Shown one piece after another: positions 11,961-24,266 of a stretch of 64,000 nt of DNA. Every line of letters begins with the position of its first letter. Position 1 is the first letter of the stretch. The position numbers and the translations under genes are program-made. The notes under the pieces are model-generated. The model did not search any database and was not told the DNA's origin. It saw only the letters and a list, made by a program, of their open reading frames with translations. Location of the stretch: positions 10,067,383 through 10,131,382 of the forward strand of contig OZ034979.1 of NCBI GenBank assembly GCA_964030785.1. Reading direction: 5' to 3'. The DNA comes from Siderastrea siderea (Eukaryota; Cnidaria; Anthozoa; Scleractinia; Rhizangiidae).

Positions 11961-12127
11961 CCTAGTACCCAGACGTTCTCTTCTCGCTGACACGACTTGG
12001 CGCGAAATTTTGTGACGTCACCGAATGGCATACCGCGAGAGTTCTCCGGGGACCTCGTTCGGTGACGTCACGACATTTCGCACCAAGTCGAGTCGAGTGA
12101 GCGGGGGGAGAACGCCTGGGTACTAGG
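11961..12127. mobile_element. 167-bp MITE within the Penelope-like relic
   Basis: Near-perfect foldback: CCTAGTACCCAGACGTTCTC at the left, its complement with one change at the right, and TGACGTCACCGAA / TTCGGTGACGTCA in the arms. It lies immediately after the C-terminal RT segment on the minus strand. Confidence 0.85.
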
Positions 12128-12830
12128 TCGGATTTTCTTGTTTTGTTTTTATTTTTGTCAGAGGGCTTGATTTCTTCTTTTAAAAGTAACTTCTGAGAGG
12201 GTTGTTTGAATGAAGTTCTCTGGGTATCCTCTCTCAAGAAGATGTGTTTTGAAGTTCGTGATGTTCAAATAATGTTTATGTTTAGTTCTGAGTAGTCTTA
12301 GAGCCTCTTTTGTGATGAAGCCTCTTTTGTACTCCGGATGGATGGCAGGTTGAAAAATGGGTTTACTGAAATGTTTAGTGGGTGTGTACATCTAGCACCG
12401 ACTCGGTTTTAAATCTTTCGCCTTTGTATTCAGTAGGGTCCAAGAACTTTGTTTCTGTTTCGGATACTTCAGCCGCAAACTTGATATTTTGAAGGTGTTT
12501 GTTAAACTGAACTGTCTAATCTCTTCTTTGGCTGTGTCCCAGAGGGAGAAGATGTCATCAATGAATCGTTTCCAGACGAGCTGTTTTAAAGCACTTTGAT
12601 TTAAGATCTCTGTTTCTACCTTAACCATGAAAATATTTGCAAGGGCAACTGCCATTTTCAGTTGGTGGCAGTTCCATGTAATTGTAACGAGGGGTGTCAA
12701 CTCTAACACTTGCTGTTTGAACAGCACTACACGGTAATGAGGGTCGTCCCGAAAATCTGGAACAACCTCCAGATTTTGTTATGAAGATCCCACAAAAATA
12801 ACAAACGATATCAAAAATTATAGTTGGAAA
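12128..12830 (-). pseudogene. Penelope-like reverse transcriptase, C-terminal part, broken
   Basis: Minus-strand fragments read MAVALANIFM, then LVWKRFIDDIFSLWD with the catalytic FIDD palm motif, then after frame breaks EALRLLRTKHK and ERGYPENFIQTTLSEV. The order matches the palm and thumb of Penelope-like RTs common in invertebrates. Several frame changes are needed and no GIY-YIG endonuclease was found, so it is dead. Another RT clade is possible; the Penelope call rests on recognising these phrases. Confidence 0.65.
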
Positions 12831-15059
12831 AAGAGACGGAGAAGGAGACAAAAGGGAGCTCTGTCTCTCCTCAATATCAACTTGCTTTATCTTTTCGTCC
12901 GCATCCACATTTCGCCGATCGTAGGGCCCGTTTAAACATGCGATTTTTTGTGCAATTTTTGTCGCACATTTCAGTGCAATTTTTGTCGCGCTCGAGCTCG
13001 GTGACGGCTGAAATTTTGGCCACGTTCCTACTAGAATAGACTGTGGGAAGCTTAAAGAGGAGAGCCAATTGCATTGTGTTTACTGACTGTATTAGCAACG
13101 GCCAGCAGTTCTAAACGATGCTGTTGCAAAGTAAAGGCTTTCAGAAAATATGGTTAATCAGATAGCCACATTGAAAACTAAAATGTCAGGAATCAGTTTC
13201 TAAAGATGCTGTGATGCTGGTTCGGTGGGTGTGGGAAGGTATCTTTTCAAATTGATAACAGCTTCAGTTAAAATAAGGTAAATTGGCCACTGTAAGGAAA
13301 TTCAAACACTTTTGATCTTTGCCAGTTATTGTAAATCTGTAGCACGCTCAACATGGGCACCAGACAGGAAAATGTAAGCAAAATACATGAAATGTCATTT
13401 TCTGTTTTCTCCGATTGTTTCAGGGCCTTCAAAATGGATATTAATTTAAATACGATAACACAGGTTGATCTGTTCGGATTCTGTAGCTAAAACTTTTTTT
13501 AAGTTGCAAAGCGTTATAGGAAACAAAATCTTATCGGCCGAATTTAACCGAGCTGCTGTTTGCTCTTCAAAAATGCTACCTGACTTAATTTCGTATTATA
13601 TACGACATATTTTATTTGTCCCTCCAAAAACAAAAGGAATTAATTTTCCTACGTTACAAAGGTTAGGGTTTGAGATGACATGCAGGCAAACATTTTCCCC
13701 GCACGATTGAACCCGAATTTGTGAGGTGGTTATTATTTTCCGAACTGGTATTCTAGAGAAATAACTGGTTGGATGCCCCTACCTGACTCAAGGTCCGGCG
13801 TGTGTTTTGCACATCTTTTGAGAGACCAAGGCCGAAGACAGAATAAAATTCTTCAGGATGTTTCTTTTCTTTGATCGGGGTCAGGTGTAAACACCTGTAA
13901 GTCGTGAAAACTTAAAGCAAGAGTAGACTTACTTTCGACATTTCTATGCATATATTTTCGTCAAGTCAAGCTGAAGCAAATAAACGGGTCCATTTTTTGC
14001 ACGCGCTGCTTCTTTTAGACAAAAGGTTAGCATATTTCAAAATTTTGGAACTGGAAGGAAATCGTATTTTTCAGTTGGCCTTGTCGAGACTAAAATAGCA
14101 ATCGATCTATTGTCATTTTGACGCTGGTGATAAATAGCATTCAAAGTTTAGTGCTTCGATTCAGTGGGTTGCCTAATTAAAGTATTTTTCGGATGCAACA
14201 TGTATGCCTGGGGGAGGCTCCTCTATTAAAAAAAAGGAAAGAACATTTTACAAGGTATCCTTAAGAGGGGCCAGCATCTCGTTTTGTGGGCAAAGTTATG
14301 ACTCCAGTAGTATTTTCCCCAGATTCTACCTTAAAAGGGGCGAAAATAATTCTGGCTATTTCAGATTGTTAGTGCCTCAGTAATTACCTAATAAGAAAAG
14401 TGTTCACAAAGAAAAGCCGAGTTCTGGGAGGTATCTCTGTATTATCTTTGGCAGACAGCTAGGCGACAGCATTTAAATTATCCCTCAAGGGTAGATTGAA
14501 ACTATTGTTTAACATTTTTCACTACTTTAACTTTAAAAAGAGCTGGCCCCGATCTAAACCAATCTCAGAGTGGCCAGCCCTGATATTTCAACGTTGCTTA
14601 CAGTAAACAGGGTAAAGCAGGCATATAGCACAGAGAATAACTTTTATGTCCTTAAAATGACCCGCCTATGAACAGATTTGGGAGGTACAGTCATTGTCTT
14701 AAGCCGCAGTTTCAGTTAGACCTTGTTTAAATAACCGGCCCATAAAGGTTAAGATTCTTGTGTCGTCAGATTAATTCATGAGCGACAGAGCCGAGTAGAG
14801 TATTTGGAGATCCTGTTGTGCACCGTTGATGTGCACAGTTTAACCCAAGTTTACATGTTTGACTGATTAAAATCTCGCGTGATTGATTTCTCAGTACTTA
14901 GAAGAGATTTTTCCAAGATAATACAGCGGATATTTTTAGCTAGAGGGTTAAATTAGTTTTACAATTTACAATTAACCATGCTCAGACAAAAGGAGACGTC
15001 TCCTGAAATTAAAACAAAGTTAGATGCAAGCCCCAAATATATTACGTAATATTCCAATA
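12831..15059. other. Unassigned sequence splitting the RT relic
   Basis: No coding frame I recognise. A direct repeat GTGCAATTTTTGTCGC occurs twice near 12948-12990, and the edge at 12925 (GGGCCCGTTTAAACATGCGA) looks like a transposon end, but I could not find its partner. Probably old inserted DNA. Confidence 0.4.
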
Positions 15060-15780
15060 TTATTTGCAGTTTCCCGAATAATTTCTCGAGGCTCCCGATT
15101 CCCGGCAACAGATATTCTTAGAGTTGGCACCCCCCGTATTGCAGGTAGTTTTTTCCGTTAGATGGAGTTCTCCATTAGAGTTTTCCATTAGATGGATAAG
15201 TTTGAGTGCTCTTTGCAGTAGACATTTGTTGATAGGACGTTCATTTCCGTGAAATGCTTTGTATGCATTGCACACTATGTTTATTCTTTGCTCTTGTGGT
15301 ATATTTGTTCATAATGTCCATTGAAACAAGGATTGTGTTGTCTCGAACCTTCGTTTTCTCTAAGAAATTGATGAAGCGAGTCGTAACTTTTAGACATTTT
15401 TCCTGTTGTTGTGCTATAGGCTGATGGAGTTTATAAACGAATGATGATAGTTTCTCTGTTGCAACTGAGCCTGGCATCACAGCCTTATACAACAGGTTTC
15501 CCAACTGGCCGTGGGGCTGGTCTGTGTACCCTTGATAGGGTGTAGAATATTGGAATTATGGGGCAGCTATGGTGTTTAACAAAGCCATGTTTTGGTCATT
15601 TCATCCATAAGGTTTGTTTCCTCCACCATAGGATTCACAAGAGGTATGTAGTGTTCCCTGCTATCTAGCTGGGTTTTACCTTCTTTAATTTCATCTTCAA
15701 TGTTAAGAGCTACAGTTGTAGTTCCTTTGTCAGCCTTTTTAAGGCTAATGTTGGTGTCACGCTTCAGGGCTTGCCTTGCG
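15060..15780 (-). pseudogene. Penelope-like reverse transcriptase, N-terminal part, broken
   Basis: Minus-strand pieces include LLYKAVMPGS, RFINFLEKTKV, ILVSMD followed after a frame change by a TNIPQEQ reading, then VCNAYKAFHG. The VSMD aspartate is the first catalytic position of the palm. It should directly precede the segment at 12128-12830, but about 2.2 kb of unrelated sequence separates them, so the gene was split by an insertion or rearrangement. Confidence 0.6.
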
Positions 15781-16928
15781 TTCAGTGGCGATTAACATTA
15801 TCCTTTGGCTCGGAATTTTTACCATGAGACCTCGCTGGAGGTCTTTTTATAACTTTTAAGACCATTCTATGCAAAGGTAGTCGATGTGATAATGACTGAT
15901 AATAATCCGTAATTTTAAAATGCAACACAAATAATCCGTAATCCAATAATCCGTATCCCTTCTCTAAAAACTCCCAATAATCCATAATCCTAAAACCCTA
16001 AACAGGGCCTCTAAGATCCGGTATACAAACCGCCGTCACGGTAGTGATTTCCTTTGTTTTCTCCTTATGAATTATTAACGAGTTTGAGAAGCTTACATTC
16101 AAACTCGATCCCAAAAGCGCAGCAAATTCATTCCTTTGTGGATAACAATGTTCTCAGTCGAACGGAGGGCCCTGTTTGCCTGATAAATTTCTCAACTTCT
16201 CAAGTAAAGGTTACGTTTGAGAAGCGAGATAATGGGCCGTGACACGGAAGGACGAGACGGCAGCGGAGCGAATAACAAAGTACAGAAAATTTCCTTATTA
16301 CTGATAATACCCACGGGTCGCTAGAAATTGTAGCAAAAACGCGCACTAGGAATGAACTTATCTAGAATATTTTGGGGCTGTATGGAAAAAATACCATAAA
16401 ATGTTTACAATGTCCACTGTGAACATGGGTGTAAAACGGACATAGAAACCTCGAATTACCTTTGAAGGCTTCTTAATCTCCGCAGTGCGCATTTAGTTGT
16501 CGGTGTGGCATAATTTGTACCGTAAAATCTGACTGTTGGCCGGAGAAAGGGCACAATATATCGCCAGCTTGTGGCCATAGTTCACAGCTATTATTTTACG
16601 TCTGTTATTTGGTGAAATTGGACCGAAACGGCAGCTCTTTTGCACGTGAATTTGACAAACCTGATAGTCTGTGATCTGGTCTGTGATATATTCATATCAA
16701 GCCCCAGATTAAAAAAAATATAAACCAGGATCGGGAATCAAGGAGCAAGGATCAAGGATCGTGAAATGGAAAGTATTTCTGCGTTTAACGAGCGATACTA
16801 ATTACTACTTCAGCAGTTTTCTAAGACCATGAAGTGCGTAAGAGAAACGGTCACGATTGTTTCCCCAAGTTTAGCAGAAGTCTCGAAAATTTAAGAGTTA
16901 GGGTAGGGAATCAAGGAGCGAGGAATTC

Positions 16929-17210
16929 AATTTGCAAGGTTACTCAGGGTCTCAAAGGGGGGGGGGGGGGGTCAAGGTTACTCAGGGTCTCAAAGGGGGG
17001 GGGGGTAGGGGTTGGGGTCCTTGGAGCCCTGGAGCCCAGGAATTTTTGCCATGGAGCCCGGAGCCAAAACCCTTTTTCTACTCGGAGCCCGAACAAAAAT
17101 GATGATTCTCGCTAAATGGAGCCCTAAAGTACAGCCATGGAGCCGTCGGCCCCTAATTTTTCTGTCTTGGAGCCCTGGAGCCCTGGAGCCCTAAAGCCCT
17201 TTGCGACCCT
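16929..17210. mobile_element. G-rich insertion specific to unit A
   Basis: Absent from unit C, which reads GTTCAAGGTTAATTC at about 56122. Ends are inverted, CAGGGTCTCAAAGGG and CCCTTTGCGACCCTG. The left end is duplicated (GGTTACTCAGGGTCTCAAAGG twice, each followed by a G run) and the interior is a loose tandem of GGAGCCCT. A CAGGG terminus resembles hAT-type MITEs. The target duplication is unclear. Confidence 0.6.
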
Positions 17211-18689
17211 GGTTAATTCTTAATTCGTGACAGTAGAAATTATGTGGTTATAATCTCTACTAATTCCTACTTCGATATTTTTCTAAGTGCGAAGGAGAGC
17301 GATCACTAAGCTTCTCGCCAAGGGTGGTTACTGCGTAAATTCTTGTTCGCCATTTCAACGATTTGTGAAAGCAGAGAAGCTGAGAACTACAGTGGAAGCG
17401 CATTGATTCGGTCACCAAAGGGTCAGTATCTGGCCGCAAAAAAGGACGATATAGATCGTGGTTCATAAGTATGGCCTTGGAGTTTGCTTTAATTTTGCTT
17501 CATTATATATTTCTACATTCGTAGTGAAAGAAAATCGTCAAAAGTTATGAAGGCCTCGGGGGCTACTCCTCGGGATTTTTGGTAGGGATGTGCCGCCCAG
17601 TTCTCCAAAACCATGAACCTATTGCAGACCAAAATATGTAATAATCTAAAACTCTTTTCAGACCTCGCCTCTAAAATCCATATCCATTTTCGGATCAAGA
17701 CAGCTCAAAAACTTCATCCTTCGTAAGACAGCACATACCTGTATTATCACTAAGCAAGAGTATTCTCCCCTCCAATACTCTCCCGGAGGATGAAGATGTA
17801 AATTTGATGATAACTTAAAAAAGGCTAATTCTCAAAGTATCATAAAAATACAAGAATGGCAAATGTGATTTCTGAATCACCTGTCACGAAATCAAATTTC
17901 ACAAGCTGTAATGGCCACTTCCATCCTTGACATCTTACACTTTATCCCCAAACTACTTGTTATGGTTTGCTGCGAATCTTTTTATCCAATTTTGTTATAT
18001 ATTTAGCGGCATTTAGCAATATAATAATTTTCGATATTTTGGCAGGAGAACATCTTATGTGACAGGAGAAAAAATGAGAAGAATACTGCGTTTCTTTACA
18101 TTTCACTTCCCAAAAAATGCAAAGGAATGTCTATGTTCATTTTATGCGTTCACTTTGTGTGGATGTATTGGGAGGTTAATGGACAATGGGAATGCTTTCT
18201 CGTGTTTGATATTACTTAACTGTAGGCCGAATTAAATGAAGTGGTCGCCAGCTCTAAGACACTGAGCATTTGCTCGGGTCAAGATAAAGTGGCTGTAACG
18301 ATATTGAGGTGGCCGTATATATTAACGGGGTGTCTATTAGGCGGTCTTCCATCGTACCCAGATGACCGGCCATTATTCGGCTGGTAAGAGGACCAGTTCA
18401 GCTGATATCTTTGAACCTTGTTTTTCTTACATCCTTTTACCCTTCGGTTTGCGTAGCTTGCGTCGTCGCTAGTGAAGTTTTCTTTAAAACTACTCTGCCA
18501 GTTCTCTGAGACTATGATTGTGTTTGCCTGCGGATCGCTGGGATGGAAATGGGTTGCAACTTGAAAGCAACAGGCTGATGTTTATTGGAAGAAACACCAG
18601 AAACTGACTATGGTTTGTTCTTCGTTTAAGAAAATTATCTGATTTCCTTCTCTTGACGTTCTAGGAGTATTCTGTATACGATAAAAGGC

Positions 18690-20540
18690 ATTTAAGAGCA
18701 AATCCGTACAAAAATCAAACATTGAGCGGCAAAGCTTGAAAATTCAAATTCGCTCTTCTTTTGCATGGTGGTAGCCCTTTGTAAGTATACAAACGCTGTG
18801 TAGTTTTTTCCTTGAAAAAACTCTTTATTTCTGAGAAAAACGAGAAACTCCGTTCATAGCTCTAAGCTTGATTTTGCGAACCAGGAAGGGTAAAAATTCC
18901 TTCAAGTTCACTCGACTCGCGTATCAAAACTATTGAACCGGGGAAGGCTGTAATACTACCAATTTGTTGTATGACTCTTCGTCGTCCAAACCTTATGATT
19001 TTATAAACTTGAGACTAATCATAGTGTAATATTCTACCCTGGGTATTGTTATTAATGACATGGTAATAAGATACGGAGAATCGCTCTGGCCTGGGATAAG
19101 CCCAAGACCAGGCGAGGATAGGAGCTGAGGGGGTCAACCCGACTTACTCGATTGGGGGGGAGGGTGGGTAGCCAAACTCTCCACTTTCGCGGCCTCGAGT
19201 AGAGTGATGGGGTGGAGCACATGTAACCTCTTTTATAGTCTCATTTGCATAATCCCCAGGATATTAATTACTAATGCAAATCGAGTTTGCATAGTAACAA
19301 TTATTCTACGAAAGGGAAAAATGAGAAAAGAAATAAATAGGGAACAAGAATCGATCACATGACTGAACGAAAAAGGCACCAAAACCTTGCGAAGTGTTGC
19401 AGCGTTTCATTGCAAAGCTGAATGAATCAATGAAAGCTGCTCGAAAGTGAACGAAGTGGCACAAGTTTTGGAAAAAAATCTTCTAATTTTTGGCTCTGAA
19501 ATATAGTACATTTTTTATCTTTTCCTGAAACATTGTTGTAATCATCTTTCAAAGCGGATTGAAGCTGTACAATTTCACCATGTTAGCTGCTGGAGTTGAA
19601 ACTGAACAAGTTTGTAATCTGTTCAGAACAAATTTGAACTTGAAGAGGTAATTTCTATGCATCTCAGAAGACTCAGAAGCAAGATTACTGTAGCGAGGAA
19701 CATTAGAATTCACCAGCATAGTTTGTTAAACGCAAAGCGCAAAATGCAGTTGTTCTCGGTTTAGAAGTTGCGGACGGAATGGTAAAAACAACATTCAAAC
19801 AACTGGAAAAGCGATTCAACTCCGTTTACATGGCCTCCGATTTCTATCTGAGCATTTGGACCTGTTGGAACACAGAGCTGCAACGAGTGCAGGTAAACCA
19901 GTGTCACTTTTGCGTGTTAAACTGGTTAAAGCCGACTCTCGCCTTTCCTTCCTTCTTGGTAGTTTGCAGCTGTGTTTTTTTCCTAGTACTTGTTTAGACT
20001 GCTTCATGATCTTCGCATCGACTCCCCATGAATGTGTCATAGTTTTTATTAAATGCTCCTGCCCCATTTCACTGTGTTTTATTTTATGTCTTGTCTTGAT
20101 ATTTTGAAGTGGAAAGCGTTCCTGATAAAACCTACCGTTTGTTCAATTTCAATGACCGGCGTGACGATCGATGAAAGAAGTTAATTGTAAACACAACGCT
20201 TCATGCTTGAATTTATATTTCTGCACAGTTTCTTCAAACAATTTTGACTTGTGTTAGACGACGCTGTTGGTGATGCTTGTTGGTGTTTTCTCTCGTCCAT
20301 TTTTCTCGCCGGGTTGCTCGCGAGGAAAAAACTTTCAGCTCACTTTGTTGTTGAATGGCCATTGACCATATTTGGTCGCAGCAGGTATATGAGCTGATAG
20401 CCTAGCTCCGTTCAGCCAATCAAAATGCTAGAAATCCAATATACCTAGTCCAGTTTTTAATAAAGGCAATATATACCAAACCAGTGGATAGTGTATTTCG
20501 CCCACTCTGGTTGGCTATTCAAACTCGGGATAGTTAACAA
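18690..20540. other. Intergenic stretch with no recognised feature
   Basis: AT-rich DNA between the duplication edge and the next MITE. Open frames near 19780-20110 are short, overlap on both strands and show no family signature. A short G run lies at 19156-19162. Confidence 0.5.
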
Positions 20541-20551
20541 TTATTCACCGC

Positions 20552-21044
20552 AGGGGCCGATTACATGAGCCGGGCTGGCTCGGTAGAAGGGCTGGCTCTG
20601 TCTGCCGAGATGACTGTTCAGCCCAGTATTACATGAGGCGGGGGCCCGCCTGCGGCTAAATTTAGAAGCTGTCGTGTGAAAAGATGGCTACATTGAAGAG
20701 CATGTATCAAGTGTTTTTATTCTCGCTAATCCATTATTTGGTCTGATAAACCTTTATGTGTTACATAGAAAGAGAAATATCGATCTTCTGGTGAGCCATT
20801 TTGCTCTGAAGCGAAATTTAGTGACGAGAAAGTGTTGGCCCGGCAATCGCGATTACATGGTAAATTTTCAGCCCACCTAGACGAGATCCCGGCATCGCGA
20901 TGCCAGGATCCCATCTAACCGGGCTGAGATTTTTCCACGTAATCGCAAAGTTGATTTTTAATGTGATTCACAGACGTGCCGAGATCGCGGCAAACCGAGC
21001 TAGCCGGGCTAACCGGGCCAGCCCGCCTCATGTAATCGGCCCCT
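20552..21044. mobile_element. About 490-bp MITE ending AGGGGCCGATTACATGAG
   Basis: Left AGGGGCCGATTACATGAGCC and right complement (GCCTCATGTAATCGGCCCCT) form long GC-rich arms with repeated CGGGCTGG/CCAGCCCG motifs. A second palindrome lies inside (CCCGGCATCGCGATGCCAGG near 20888). No clear target duplication was seen. Confidence 0.75.
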
Positions 21045-21056
21045 CAGTGTCGGCGA

Positions 21057-22114
21057 GCGTGTGTACAACACCCAGCGAGGCATGCGAGGCATGCGAGCCA
21101 TGCGAGTCAACGTGCGAGGCATGCGAGCCATTCATGCGAACCATGCGAGTCAACGTGCGAGGCATGCGAGCCATTCTTGCGAGGCATGCGAGTCATATAA
21201 AATAACTGCCACGTCACGACTTGAAATTTTTTAACCTGTTTCTTTTTTTCTTTAATGTAAACTACGAAACTAACCTCTCTAAGGGACTCTGTGGGGTCAC
21301 TCCCGTATTTTTGGTCAGCAGATTCTCTATGTTTTATAGTCTACGATGGTTGTCAGTTTCCTTGTGGCGAACTCTCGCGGTTTTGCCCGCCAAAGATACC
21401 GTCAACTACGCAGGATGTTACATTTCGATTACATTGAGAGCTGGATGGCGGATTTTTTTAAGCCCTGATGCCAATATACAAATTCTCCTTCCGGTCTCTA
21501 AACTTTTCCTGTAGCCTATGACTAATTTAGAGAATTCGCTTAAAATTCAAGATAATTTTTCTTTCGTAATCGCTTCCTTTATTCTCACAACCCTTTCATG
21601 GGTATGAACAAGTGTATTGACACTCTGGGGAGAAATTTGATTGTGACTGGTGGGACTTAAAGGATTAAAACATCTGTAAAATTTCTTTAAAAAAATTAGC
21701 GTCCCTAACGTTGCTTTCATGGCGAGGCTGTTTGTATGTCATTAAAATCAACTTTTATTTTGTTAAAAACTTTACTAATTATACATATGAAGTTGCCGAT
21801 TAATTTTCAATTTTGATTAATTTTTCTATTTTCACTACATGCAGTTGGTCACTGAATTAGGTTAATATGAACCGCAATAAACTCTATATGTTATATATCA
21901 AGAAGTACAAGTGGTATTAAATCAAGATGTTCCAAGGCTAAGTCTCTGTTCTTGCAATAAATCTGGGTCGAAAACACAATGTCATTTTTTTAAATAGATG
22001 GACAAAAAGGAATAATAAAGGAATTTTTCAATACAACAGGACTAGGAGCTAATATTTGCCTCGCATGACTCGCATGGCTCGCATGGCTCGCTGGCTCGCA
22101 GTTTGTCAAGACCC
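21057..22114. mobile_element. Element with inverted minisatellite ends and 9-bp duplication
   Basis: The direct repeat TGTCGGCGA (21048-21056 and 22115-22123) flanks 1058 bp. The left end carries a 10-bp tandem array (GCATGCGAGG, GCATGCGAGC; 21077-21197) and the right end a shorter inverted array (GACTCGCATGGCTCGCATGG; 22065-22100). The outermost bases are only loosely inverted (GTACAAC against TGACAAA). There is no coding capacity. The architecture is like the MULE at 2839-10493 but the sequence differs. Boundaries are inferred from the repeat, without an empty site. Confidence 0.55.
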
Positions 22115-22189
22115 TGTCGGCGAAGAGTGGTGGATATATACCTCACCGCTTCGTATCTCGACCAAATATCCACCACGATTCACATCCAC

Positions 22190-22380
22190 TTCGGTGAATA
22201 ATTGTCAATTGAGCACCAGAAAGAAATTGAAAGCTGACGTTTCGAGCGTTAGCCCTTTGTCAGAGCGAATCCGGATTCACTCTGACGAAGGATTGTTAAG
22301 TCAATGGAAAAGGAGGCTGCTGCGCTATCAACTGTGCCTGATATTCCTATTAAAGGTAGTTCGGTTTGGGGATTTTTGCA
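22190..22380. repeat. Dispersed cnidarian-type repeat fragment
   Basis: Contains GGTGAATAATTGT and the hairpin-forming phrase CTGACGTTTCGAGCGTTAGC followed by an inverted pair CAGAGCGAATCC / GGATTCACTCTG. Related phrases occur near 30300 and 31625. Repeat debris of unknown class. Confidence 0.45.
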
Positions 22381-23195
22381 AGACGTAGCTCGTTCCTACT
22401 GTCTGGACATCACTTCGGTTCTGCTCGACTGGACTCGCGAGAATGGAACGGCTCAGCTGGTAAGGCACAAAATTTGTGCGTGAATTTTAGGTTTCGGGGA
22501 GCCAAATTCAAGGAAAGGAGATCGCAACTAAAGGATGGACGCGTAGTACGACGCAAACCCATGATGTGAATAATAAAATGCAAGCTGTGACGTCATGAAA
22601 TCCAGCGAATAAAAGCAAATTGCATACGGTTACAACGTTATGACAGTCTAAGCTCGGCTTGATGAATGTATTTTGAGCTATAGATTGGTCTCGAAACACA
22701 GAAAATGGCAATTGAAACGGGTACATGTTTTCATGTAAGCTCCTATAATATTTTACCAAAGGTGGATTTCGACCGTCGAGCAATTTTTACTGGCGTACGG
22801 ACATAAGTTTACCTGGCTTTACATGAAGGCGATAACTCAATGAGCAGTTCACACATCGCCTCTGGTTTTACTTAGGCACGTGAAAACTACACGACAGTGA
22901 AAATCCGCCTTAAACTAGTAGCTTCGTGAAAGCGAATGGGCAATACCGTGGCATAACAGACCAGTACCTTTAGACTCAGGTTTTTCAAACATGGTTTGCC
23001 GGTTATGATTCCCCCGACGTCATTCGCCCATGGTCACAAAATGGTGAAGAAAATTTTAAGATCTTTGTTTTTGTGATTTTGAGAAGCAAGCGTTTCTTTG
23101 AGACGTCTAACCGGCAAACAGCGATAGTGAAAGAAGAAGACTTTATGCCCTTGTAACTTCAACTTTGTAAAAGAGATCGCTCTTACAAGCCTCGA

Positions 23196-23261
23196 ATCAT
23201 CATCATCATCATTATCATCGTTATCATCATCATCATCATCATCATCATCATTATCATTATT

Positions 23262-23293
<32 letters not shown>
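23196..23293. repeat. Compound microsatellite (ATC)n-(AAC)n
   Basis: Imperfect ATC/ATT triplets followed directly by about twelve AAC triplets. The open frames they create on the minus strand are artefacts of the repeat. Confidence 0.95.
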
Positions 23294-23374
23294 AACAGAA
23301 CAAGAAACGAGAACATCGTCTCAATATTTTTGAGCGTTTTTATTTTAATTTAATTGGCACTTAACTTCGCCTTC

Positions 23375-23431
23375 GAACCTCGTTCGTAGTCTCGCTCCAG
23401 TAATAAGAAGAGAGACCCTGGGAACGAGGTT
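23375..23431. mobile_element. Tiny foldback, AACCTCGTT / AACGAGGTT ends
   Basis: A fragment of about 57 bp with ends like those of the larger element at 35572-36228 and the one at 52697-52776. Probably a strongly deleted derivative of that family. Confidence 0.4.
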
Positions 23432-24167
23432 GCTTTCGAACAAGTTTACCAAGTTTACCCACAAATAGCAAAGACTAATCTGGGCAGGTAGAGGAAAAAC
23501 TACTATTACTATAAGATTACTATAACCATAACATGAATAAAGAAGAAAGAAAGAAAGTGAATAAATTGACATGGTCTAATTTGATAACAACACACCCATA
23601 GTCACTTAAAATGGCCTTACCGGGTAGTTCAATTTTAACAGATCATATCTTTTTTCGTTTAGTGGGGCGTATGCGTGGGGCAATTTTATCTAATGGGCTC
23701 CTGATCTAATGCAAAGGAGAAACCCTATCTAAGGATCACACAGTGATCACAATACCATAAACGGGCAAAACGGATACGCCTAATTAAGGACTGAGAAGCT
23801 CAAAAACAACCGTACCCTATTCCGCGGCACATACCTATATAACTTCCTCCCCCCCCCCCCCCCCCCAGGTCGCCACGAATAGCAAAGCGCTTGTTTTGAC
23901 GTGTGAAGCTTACCATGTCAAAAGAGGTTACGGTATTCTCGAGCTGTTATATCCTTTTATATAATTTCATTCTAACTCTAGCCACGTCAAAACTACAAGT
24001 ATAATATACATTTTGCATGATTGTCGGGTCAGTGCACTCAACACAGCAGTAACACGAGCCTGTGTAGCTACAATGTAGCTGGCAGGATTGATCAAAAGAC
24101 GACGCAAGGGGAATGGGAAGGTGGTACAGATCCCAGGTTCGACACTCGTTTTCGCCGCTTCGTACCC

Positions 24168-24266
24168 TGCAAGCAGAGGCCCTTCAATCCTCAATCTTTT
24201 CAATCTTTCTCTTCCATATTCAATCTTCAATAAGTCGGGATTATCTAGGAAGGGCCTCTACTCGCA
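24168..24266. mobile_element. Short MITE downstream of BHMT copy B
   Basis: Inverted ends TGCAAGCAGAGGCCCTT and AAGGGCCTCTACTCGCA surround an AT/CT-rich core with repeated CAATCTT. It lies about 300 bp past the copy B stop, in the likely 3' untranslated or flanking region. Confidence 0.55.

Larger units (their letters stand above)
11197..16091. mobile_element. Composite insertion specific to unit A
   Basis: Unit C runs straight from TTCTTTGTTG to CTTACATTC (about 55100), whereas unit A has 4.9 kb between them. The left border carries an inverted repeat (GATATCCAAAC near 11230; GTTTGGATACC near 11312). Inside, GGCCCTGTTAGGG at 11418 and CCCTAAACAGGGCC at about 15998 form inverted ends, with ATAATCCGTAATCC repeats beside both. 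The core is broken Penelope-like reverse transcriptase with another MITE in it. It is a nest of at least three elements; exact borders are uncertain. Confidence 0.65.
1..18690. repeat. Segmental duplication, unit A (homologous to 50070-59245)
   Basis: Blocks of high similarity occur in the same order in both units: 1-1150 with 50085-51340, 1150-1400 with 52250-52510, 1986-2838 with 53031-54429, 10494-11196 with 54421-55105, 16092-16928 with 55106-56125, 17211-17760 with 56130-56790, and 18110-18690 with 58440-59245. Gaps between blocks are unit-specific insertions. The unit covers the 5' half of BHMT and its upstream flank. Homology reaches the left window edge, so the full unit is longer. 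Coordinates are by eye, to within tens of bases. Confidence 0.85.
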
